The notes under the pieces are model-generated. The model was not told the DNA's origin, ran no database searches, and was given only the letters and a program-made list of their open reading frames with translations. Made by a program: the position numbers and the translations under genes. Positions 4,967 to 9,720 of a stretch of DNA of 9,720 nt are shown here, piece after piece. Every line of letters begins with the position of its first letter. Position 1 is the first letter of the stretch. Source of the DNA: Thermoplasmata archaeon (GTDB taxonomy: Archaea > Thermoplasmatota > Thermoplasmata > UBA184); the NCBI GenBank assembly GCA_030064695.1, contig JASHYV010000157.1:1-9720 (forward strand), written 5' to 3'.

Positions 4967-5872
4967 TTGACGGATCGCTTCGAGACCCGCCTCCGGAGGG
5001 CCGAGCCGGGAATCCGGGCCCTGATCGAGCGGATCCCGCTCCAGGGCTCTCCCCCGCTCCCGTCCGACTGGCTCCGCTGCGAGATGCTGGAGCGTTTCGA
5101 AGTGCTGGAGGCGGCACGCGTGGCGCACGGCGACACGATCCTTGAGGTGGGCGCCGGCGGTCACGCCATCGCGACGGTACCGCTCGCCTACCTCGCCGGG
5201 CGAGCGGGGCGGGTGCTCGCGGCCGAGCGCGAGCGGTGGAGTCGGTTCCGCGAGGTCGTCTCGGCGAGCGGGCTCGGTCCGCGGGTCCGGCCGGTCGCGT
5301 GCGACGCCCGTCGACTTCCGGTCCGGGACGACGGGGTCGACCTCGCCGTGTGCGTCCATGGGGTCCGATCGCTCGGCGGTCGGCCTGGCTCCGTCGCGGC
5401 GGTCCGGGAGATGCTCCGCGTGGCCCCGCGGGTATTCCTCGCCGAGTCGCTCCCCGAGGGCCGCACCGACGCACAGGCGGCGCATCTGCAGATGTACGAC
5501 CTCCGGGAAGAGGTGTTCCGGCGGAGTTCCGGGGTGATCGACGACACGCGGTACCCGACCCTCGATCAACTCTCGTCCCTTGCCGAGTCCGCGGGAGCGG
5601 TCGTCGAGCGGGCCGTGGTCGTGGAGCCCGATCTCCCCCACTATCTGGCCCGTTTCTCCCGGGAGCTCGTGGAGCGACTCCCGCCCGGACCCGAGCGCGA
5701 CCGTCTGCTCCGGCAGTGGGATGCGGCCGACGCGGCGCTCCGCCAGCACGGAGAGGACCATCCGCCGGTCGGAACGGTGCTCGCGCGGCGGACCGGCGCT
5801 GGGGCTCGATCGGGCCCACGGAGACGACGTCGAGCCGGTACCGCGGTGAGTTCGAAGGAAGTCCGAGGGTAG
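4967..5872 (+). CDS. Class I SAM-dependent methyltransferase
   Basis: This 301-residue protein has SAM motif I TILEVGAGGHAIATV (57-71), an acidic residue closing the second strand in VLAAERERW (83-91), a motif II-like VACDARRLPV (110-119), and DLAVCVHGVRSLGG (125-138). REMLRVAPRVFLAES is in the place of the post-motif helix and strand. The C-terminal half is helical and has a polar HLQMYDLREEVFRR stretch. Its acceptor cannot be read. The last 25-30 residues are Arg/Gly/Ser-rich and look like unconserved tail. No ATG lies close before motif I except at 5084, which would cut the N-terminal helix. TTG at 4967 (MTDRFETRLRR) is the best candidate, since the open frame further upstream only mirrors msrB. 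No strong promoter box was seen. The stop lies two bases from the tRNA-Ala 3' end on the opposite strand. Confidence 0.8.
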   Translation: MTDRFETRLRRAEPGIRALIERIPLQGSPPLPSDWLRCEMLERFEVLEAARVAHGDTILEVGAGGHAIATVPLAYLAGRAGRVLAAERERWSRFREVVSASGLGPRVRPVACDARRLPVRDDGVDLAVCVHGVRSLGGRPGSVAAVREMLRVAPRVFLAESLPEGRTDAQAAHLQMYDLREEVFRRSSGVIDDTRYPTLDQLSSLAESAGAVVERAVVVEPDLPHYLARFSRELVERLPPGPERDRLLRQWDAADAALRQHGEDHPPVGTVLARRTGAGARSGPRRRRRAGTAVSSKEVRG

Positions 5873-5874
5873 AG

Positions 5875-5946
5875 TGGACACGGGGGGATTTGAACCCCCG
5901 ACCTCTGCTTTGCGAAAGCAGCGATCTTCCGCTGATCTACGTGCCC
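5875..5946 (-). tRNA. tRNA-Ala (anticodon CGC)
   Basis: This is a 72-nt cloverleaf without an intron. The acceptor GGGCACG pairs with CGTGTCC, including the G3:U70 wobble that is the universal alanine identity signal. The D-stem is GATC/GATC with GG in its loop. The anticodon stem is CTGCT/AGCAG with the seven-base loop TTCGCAA, whose anticodon CGC lies at 5914-5912. The variable segment is AGGTC, and the T-arm is GGGGG-TTCAAAT-CCCCC. The discriminator is A and CCA is not encoded. It decodes GCG, a codon used heavily in the neighbouring GC-rich genes. Confidence 0.96.
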
Positions 5947-5970
5947 GCGGGGTCGGGGGAGGTCGTGCGC

Positions 5971-5978
5971 CACTTAAG
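5971..5978 (-). promoter_or_regulatory. Candidate TATA box for tRNA-Ala
   Basis: The minus strand reads CTTAAGTG, centred about 28 bases upstream of the mature tRNA 5' end. A partial direct repeat (CACTTAAG, then CACTTAG) covers 5971-5985. Position and A/T content fit an archaeal box A, but the sequence departs from the consensus. Confidence 0.4.
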
Positions 5979-6016
5979 CACTTAGGAATCCGCCCCTCGG
6001 CGAGCGGGCCGGCGGC

Positions 6017-6577
6017 TCATGGACGGAGCTGGAGCTGCCGGGTGTGGCGCACGAGCTCGGCCAGGTGGCCCGCGATCATCTTGCGCCCGGCCTCGTCGGT
6101 GAACCGTCCCGCACCGTCGAACTTCGGTCCGGCGAACGTGACGATCACCTCGGGCCGATTGATCGGGAACATGTTCAGGAACACCATCGACTGGCGGAGC
6201 TCGTACTGCGCCCGCGCCCCGCCGACCATCCCGGTGGAGGCGCTCATCAGGCCGGCGGGCTTGCCCTCCCACGAGTTGGAGCCGTAGGGCCGGGAGCCCC
6301 AGTCGAGCGTGTTCTTCTCGGCCGAGGAGAGGCCGTAGTTGTGCTCGTTGAGCGAGAAGAGGACCGCGTCCGCCGCCTTCACGCGCTCCTTGAAGGCGAG
6401 CACCGGAGGCGGTGGGCTCTGCTCGTCGTCCTGGTTGAAGAGCGGGAAGTTCCGGACGTCGGCGATCTCCACGCGAGCGCCCTCCGGCGCGAGCTCCTGC
6501 GCGGCGAGCAGCAGTCCATGGGAGAACGCGTTCTTTCGCAGGCTGCCCGGCACGCCGAGGATCGTGAGATCGCTCAT
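6017..6577 (-). CDS. NADPH-dependent FMN reductase-family flavoprotein
   Basis: This 186-residue protein is a single flavodoxin-like domain, the full length usual for this family. The FMN phosphate loop is GSLRKNAFSH (11-20). The central loop LNEHNYGLSSAEKNTLDW (76-93) corresponds to the family's 'PEYN...LKNAIDW' motif, with E-H-N in place of E-Y-N. STG (114-116) with GG at 119-120 supplies the isoalloxazine-binding loop. Such enzymes use NAD(P)H to reduce FMN, quinones, azo dyes or metal ions such as chromate, and the physiological acceptor is not shown. The ATG at 6577 starts directly at the first strand. A TTCAAATCC box is centred about 34 bases upstream, allowing a short leader. The gene stands alone on the minus strand between the tRNA and the ABC locus. 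Confidence 0.92.
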   Translation of the reverse strand: MSDLTILGVPGSLRKNAFSHGLLLAAQELAPEGARVEIADVRNFPLFNQDDEQSPPPPVLAFKERVKAADAVLFSLNEHNYGLSSAEKNTLDWGSRPYGSNSWEGKPAGLMSASTGMVGGARAQYELRQSMVFLNMFPINRPEVIVTFAGPKFDGAGRFTDEAGRKMIAGHLAELVRHTRQLQLRP

Positions 6578-6670
6578 GGGTTCGTCCGACCCTCGAGTCC
6601 CGGGCGGGATTTGAAGGCCGAGTGAAGCGCAGTTCCGGAAGTCACCCTGCGGAAATCGCCCGAGGGCGGT

Positions 6671-7303
6671 TCAGGCCGCGGCCGTGGCGGGGGTCTCGGT
6701 GGCGGCCGGGCCCGAGGTCGACTTCGAGGGCGGGGAACGGGGCGGCGGCCGGGCCCCCGCGGGGGGCGGCGGAGGCCGTGCTCCGGCGGGCGGCTTGGCG
6801 GGCGGAGGATGGGCGACGAGCACGAGGCGCCGGTTCTCGGCGTCGTACCGCAGCACCTCCGCATACCGACCCCAGTTGATGATGTTCTGCGCCGCCTCCT
6901 CGACCGGGCCGGGGATGAACGAGACGAGGGAATGCAGCTGGTCCTCGGTGAGCTGCCGGTCCGGGGCGCTCTCGAGTGCGCGGAGCAGCGTCTTGAACAG
7001 CGTCGTCCGCTTCAACTGCTCGCGCAGGATCGCCTTCCGCTCCCGGATCCGGGCGCCGACGAACTGGCGGCCCAGGTCGGTGAACGTCACGCGGCCCTCG
7101 GCGACCTTGACGAAGCCGAGCAGCTGGGCCACGTCGAGCGAGGGGAGGATCTCGTCGATCTCGAGGTCCAGGTCGTCGGCGAGGAGTGCCACGTCCTCCG
7201 AGCCCTTGTGGGAGTTCAGCAGGACGAGGAGTCCCAGCATCTCGGTCGGCGTGGATTTGGGGTAGCTGGTCGGCACGGTCGACTCACGCGGGGACCGGAC
7301 CAC
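6671..7303 (-). CDS. Free-standing AAA-associated (ABC ATPase C-terminal) domain protein
   Basis: This is a 210-residue protein. Residues about 14-160 match the pattern of the AAA-associated domain often found fused to the C-terminus of nitrate/sulfonate/bicarbonate ABC ATPases. The helical segment EMLGLLVLLNSHKG comes first, then LADDLDLEIDEILPSLDVAQ, a winged-helix-like part GRVTFTDLGRQFVGARIRERK, and a second helical block ending in RYAEVLRYDAENRRLVLV. Here it is separate, 29 bases after the ATPase stop and in another reading frame, so it is not a simple broken fusion. Residues about 163-210 are a Pro/Ala/Gly-rich tail with PPAGARPPP twice. The start is uncertain: GTG at 7303, or GTG at 7276, which would suit the CCATATAGG box. 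A role in regulating or assembling the transporter is inferred from the fused relatives. Confidence 0.75.
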   Translation of the reverse strand: MVRSPRESTVPTSYPKSTPTEMLGLLVLLNSHKGSEDVALLADDLDLEIDEILPSLDVAQLLGFVKVAEGRVTFTDLGRQFVGARIRERKAILREQLKRTTLFKTLLRALESAPDRQLTEDQLHSLVSFIPGPVEEAAQNIINWGRYAEVLRYDAENRRLVLVAHPPPAKPPAGARPPPPPAGARPPPRSPPSKSTSGPAATETPATAAA

Positions 7304-7308
7304 CCCCC

Positions 7309-7315
7309 TATATGG
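7309..7315 (-). promoter_or_regulatory. Candidate internal TATA box before AAA-associated gene
   Basis: The minus strand reads CCATATA. It would direct transcription from about 7285, just ahead of the in-frame GTG at 7276. A second A/T box, TCATAAAC (7338-7331), overlaps the ATPase stop and would suit the GTG at 7303. Either would let the regulatory gene be expressed apart from the rest of the transporter unit. Confidence 0.35.
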
Positions 7316-7332
7316 TTTGGTCCTGTTACGGT

Positions 7333-8136
7333 TTATGAGAGAGATGCTCCCGGCGTGGTCGGGGCGCCGGTCGGCACCGTTCCGCCCTCGGTGATCAACG
7401 AGTAGACCTTGTCGGTGAGGTCGTAGAAGGGCGTCGACTTACGGTCGCGCGGCCGCGGGAGATCGACGCTCACGTCGGCGAGCACGTGCGCGGGCCGACG
7501 GGAGAGCACGATCACCCGATCGGCGAGCTGGATCGCCTCCTCGATGTTGTGCGTGACCAGGATCACGGCGTCCGGCGGGAGGTTCGGCTCCTGCCAGAGC
7601 TGCAGCACCTCCTCCCGGAGGCTCTCCGCCGTCAGCGGGTCGAGCGCGCTGAACGGCTCGTCCATGAGCAGCACGGCCGGTTCGACCGCCAGCGCCCGGG
7701 CAAGACCCACCCGCTGGCGCATCCCGCCGGAGAGCTCCCTGGGGTACGCCTCCTGGAACCCGTCGAGACCGGTGACCGAGACGAACCGCTCGACCTGCGT
7801 GCGGATGCGATCCGGGGGCCAGTTGAGCGCCTCCAGGCCGAAGGCCACGTTCTGGGAGACACTGAGCCAGGGATAGAGCGCGAAGCTCTGGAACACCATG
7901 GCCATCTGGGTGCAGGCGCCGCGCACCGGCTGGTCCCGGAAGTAGATGTCGCCGCCCGTCGGGCGATCCAGGCCCTGGATGAGCCGGAGCAGCGTCGACT
8001 TCCCGCACCCCGACGGCCCGACGATCGCGACGAAGTCGGAGTCGCGGACCTCGAAGGAGATGTCCTGCATGATCGCGATCGTCCCGTGGCGGGACTGGAA
8101 GCCCTTGTCCACGTGCTCGATCCGGATCAGCGCCAT
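7333..8136 (-). CDS. ABC transporter ATPase, nitrate/sulfonate/taurine class
   Basis: This 267-residue ATPase powers an importer. Walker A is GPSGCGKST (40-48), the Q-loop VFQ is at 81-83, the signature LSGGM at 135-139, Walker B VLLMDE at 155-160 with the D-loop SALD, and the switch histidine in VTHN is His196. LMDEPFSALDPLT and VTHNIEEAIQLADRV are typical of the SsuB/TauB/NrtD branch (sulfonate, taurine, nitrate). The exact substrate cannot be read from the ATPase. The protein ends soon after FYDLTDKVYSLITE, the place where fused relatives carry on into the AAA-associated domain. That domain is encoded by the next gene. The ATG at 8136 is 39 bases after the permease stop, so the two are one transcription unit. 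Confidence 0.95.
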   Translation of the reverse strand: MALIRIEHVDKGFQSRHGTIAIMQDISFEVRDSDFVAIVGPSGCGKSTLLRLIQGLDRPTGGDIYFRDQPVRGACTQMAMVFQSFALYPWLSVSQNVAFGLEALNWPPDRIRTQVERFVSVTGLDGFQEAYPRELSGGMRQRVGLARALAVEPAVLLMDEPFSALDPLTAESLREEVLQLWQEPNLPPDAVILVTHNIEEAIQLADRVIVLSRRPAHVLADVSVDLPRPRDRKSTPFYDLTDKVYSLITEGGTVPTGAPTTPGASLS

Positions 8137-8175
8137 CGTTCCCGTCCCGTCCGATCGCGTCGGCCCGAGCTCCGC

Positions 8176-9720
8176 TCAATCGTAGCGGTACTTCTCGACC
8201 GCCCGGCGGTACAGGCGTTTCCATATGAGCTCGTTGATGGCGACGACCGCGGCCACGAGCGTGAACAGCGCCCCGACGAGCAGCGGCGTCCCATGCGGCT
8301 CGATCGTCGCGAGGTCGATCAGCTGGCCGATGCCGAGCAGGCTCAGCGTGCGGCCGCTGCCGACGCTGAGATACTCGGCGACGATCAGCGTGTTCCAGCC
8401 GCCGCCGAATGCGGTGATCGAGCCGGTGATGAGCGCCGGGAAGATGCCCGGGATCAACACTCGCGTGAAGAATTTCCGGCCCTTGAGGCCGAACGAGCGC
8501 GCGGCCTCCTCGAGGTCGGGGGGCAGGGACCGGATCCCCGACAGGATGTTGAAGAAGAGATACCAGATCATGCCGGTCATCAGCATCAGGATCGCCGCGC
8601 CTTCCGCCGAGAGGTACGGGATCAGCGCGAAGATGATCACCGGAAAGAGCGCGGTCGCGGGGAACGACGCGATGACCTCGACGATCGGCATCCCCACCCG
8701 GGCCGCGCTCGGCCGGCGGGCGAAGTAGATCCCGAGCGGGAGCGCGATCGCGATGCAGACGCCGAACGCCGCGGTCACGCGGAGCGCCGAGAGCCCCATC
8801 GCGAGCGGCAGCAGCAGCATCTGGGCGCGCACCGACGGGACGATCGGGACCGTGAAGACGTGGAAGACGGCGACCGCGAGGGCGATCAGCATCAGCCAGA
8901 CCGCGACGAGGATCGCGCCCAGCGCGACGTAGTAGATCGTCTGCTTGCGGCTCTCGCTGGTCGGCTGGCCGGGCCGGACGGTGATCGCCGCGAGCTGGAC
9001 GAGCGGAGTGCTGATCCGCGTGACGCCCGTGCGCACGCCGCGGGTCACGTACGACGCAGCGCGGCGGAACGGTCCGCGCGCGTCCGGGTCCGAAGAGACG
9101 ACGACCTCCGCCTCCCCCGACGGGCTCGTGTCGTACCGGAACCGCTCCGCCCAGCGCGTGAGGGGCCGCCAGACCGCGAAGTCGAGGATCGCGATCACGA
9201 TCACGAGCACGATGATGCCGGCGAGGAACGCGGAGTAGTTGCCGTCGCTCGCGGCGAAGGAAAGGAAGCTCCCGATCCCCGGCAGCGCGTGACTGGTGTT
9301 GGTGGTGAAGATCTCGGCTTCCACCAGGAAGAACCAGCCCGCCGTCCAGGACAGCACCGAGTTGTAGACGAGGCGATTGATGGTCGCGGGGAAGAGCACG
9401 CGACGGAAGAGCAGCAGCCCCCGGACGCGGAAGGTGTCGGCGGCCTCCTTCATGTCGCCGGGCAGCGTCTTCAGCGACTCGTAGACGCCGAAGACCATGT
9501 TCCACGCCATCGAGGTGAAGATGAGGAAGATCGACGCGATGTTGGCGCCGATCGAACTCCCGGGCGTGAGCATCACGAGGACGCCGAGCGCGACGGGGAA
9601 GAATCCCAGGATGGGGATGGACTGCAGGATGTCGAGGACCGGGATCATCACCCGCTCGCCGGTGCGGTGCGTGGCGGCGTAGTAGCCGTACGCGAGCGCG
9701 AAGCCGAGCGAGCCGAAGTA
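8176..9720 (-). CDS. Fused two-domain ABC transporter permease (partial at right edge)
   Basis: The 514 C-terminal residues are visible, and the frame stays open to the edge (it begins YFGSLGFALAYGYYAA), so an internal GTG at 9651 should not be taken as the start. Two binding-protein-dependent permease domains sit in one chain, each with the cytoplasmic loop that docks on the ATPase. These are MKEAADTFRVRGLLLFRRVL at visible residues about 90-109, and LEEAARSFGLKGRKFFTRVL at about 403-422. Between them is a hydrophilic linker (about 195-258) with Asp/Glu/Ser and Arg patches. The phrase IPVLDILQSIPILGFFPVAL in the first domain is typical of the nitrate/sulfonate/taurine permeases. A single chain with both halves would replace the usual homodimer. 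Several helices flank each docking loop. It is followed 39 bases later by its ATPase. Confidence 0.93.
   Translation of the reverse strand, partial: YFGSLGFALAYGYYAATHRTGERVMIPVLDILQSIPILGFFPVALGVLVMLTPGSSIGANIASIFLIFTSMAWNMVFGVYESLKTLPGDMKEAADTFRVRGLLLFRRVLFPATINRLVYNSVLSWTAGWFFLVEAEIFTTNTSHALPGIGSFLSFAASDGNYSAFLAGIIVLVIVIAILDFAVWRPLTRWAERFRYDTSPSGEAEVVVSSDPDARGPFRRAASYVTRGVRTGVTRISTPLVQLAAITVRPGQPTSESRKQTIYYVALGAILVAVWLMLIALAVAVFHVFTVPIVPSVRAQMLLLPLAMGLSALRVTAAFGVCIAIALPLGIYFARRPSAARVGMPIVEVIASFPATALFPVIIFALIPYLSAEGAAILMLMTGMIWYLFFNILSGIRSLPPDLEEAARSFGLKGRKFFTRVLIPGIFPALITGSITAFGGGWNTLIVAEYLSVGSGRTLSLLGIGQLIDLATIEPHGTPLLVGALFTLVAAVVAINELIWKRLYRRAVEKYRYD

Noticed and set aside
5875..5946. 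tRNA gene as an integration site for a mobile element
   Set aside because: No integrase, repeat of the tRNA 3' end, or foreign-looking genes were seen on either side.
7439..9505. Minus-strand open frame of 688 codons across the permease and ATPase
   Set aside because: It lies on the same strand in another frame. Its product is Arg/Ala/Gly-rich low complexity, while the permease and ATPase frames show complete family motifs.
9497..9651. GTG at 9651 as the true permease start
   Set aside because: The frame upstream to the edge is open and reads as family-like permease sequence (AYGYYAA before the IPVLDILQSIP segment), so the gene enters from outside the window.

Overview
The window is GC-rich and densely coded, and it looks archaeal. 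Most likely it comes from an uncultivated, GC-rich member of the Thermoplasmatota, though that rank is inferred from gene content and was not tested. Several genes have an A/T-rich TATA-like box about 25-30 bases before the start codon and no Shine-Dalgarno, the usual picture for leaderless archaeal transcripts. A clear GGAGGG ribosome site precedes an operon-internal gene. One anchored exported protein carries five N-glycosylation sequons. The tRNA does not encode CCA. Five further calls use non-ATG starts or sit at an edge and are flagged as such.

Left part (1-1760): a divergent control region of about 245 bases separates a gene leaving the left edge (minus strand, only 9 codons seen) from a plus-strand gene for an unrecognised protein with a C-terminal membrane anchor. 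That gene converges, 12 bases apart, on a minus-strand pair: a two-helix membrane protein with a SHOCT-like tail, then a membrane-anchored, sequon-rich, probably extracellular protein.

Middle (1833-4413): three plus-strand genes encode a zinc-free medium-chain quinone oxidoreductase-like enzyme, a glutathione S-transferase-like protein, and a class I methyltransferase resembling amino-sugar N,N-dimethyltransferases (TylM1/DesVI type). The last two overlap at ATGA. The methyltransferase tail overlaps, tail to tail, a 58-residue CDGSH iron-sulfur protein on the minus strand. MsrB methionine sulfoxide reductase follows, also on the minus strand.

Right part (4967-9720): a second class I methyltransferase (TTG start) ends 2 bases before a minus-strand tRNA-Ala(CGC) that keeps the G3:U70 identity pair. 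Then, all on the minus strand, come an NADPH-dependent FMN reductase-like flavoprotein and an ABC importer locus of the nitrate/sulfonate/taurine class. The importer locus has a fused two-domain permease (entering from the right edge), an SsuB/TauB-like ATPase, and a separate gene for the AAA-associated domain that in relatives is often fused to the ATPase C-terminus. No substrate-binding protein is visible.

The shared themes are redox and electrophile handling (oxidoreductase, GST-like protein, MsrB, CDGSH protein, flavin reductase), small-molecule methylation, and solute uptake. No mobile element, CRISPR array or phage gene was seen. I found no clearly new multi-gene system. The best leads are the split ABC regulatory gene, the SHOCT/sequon surface pair and the divergent left intergenic region.
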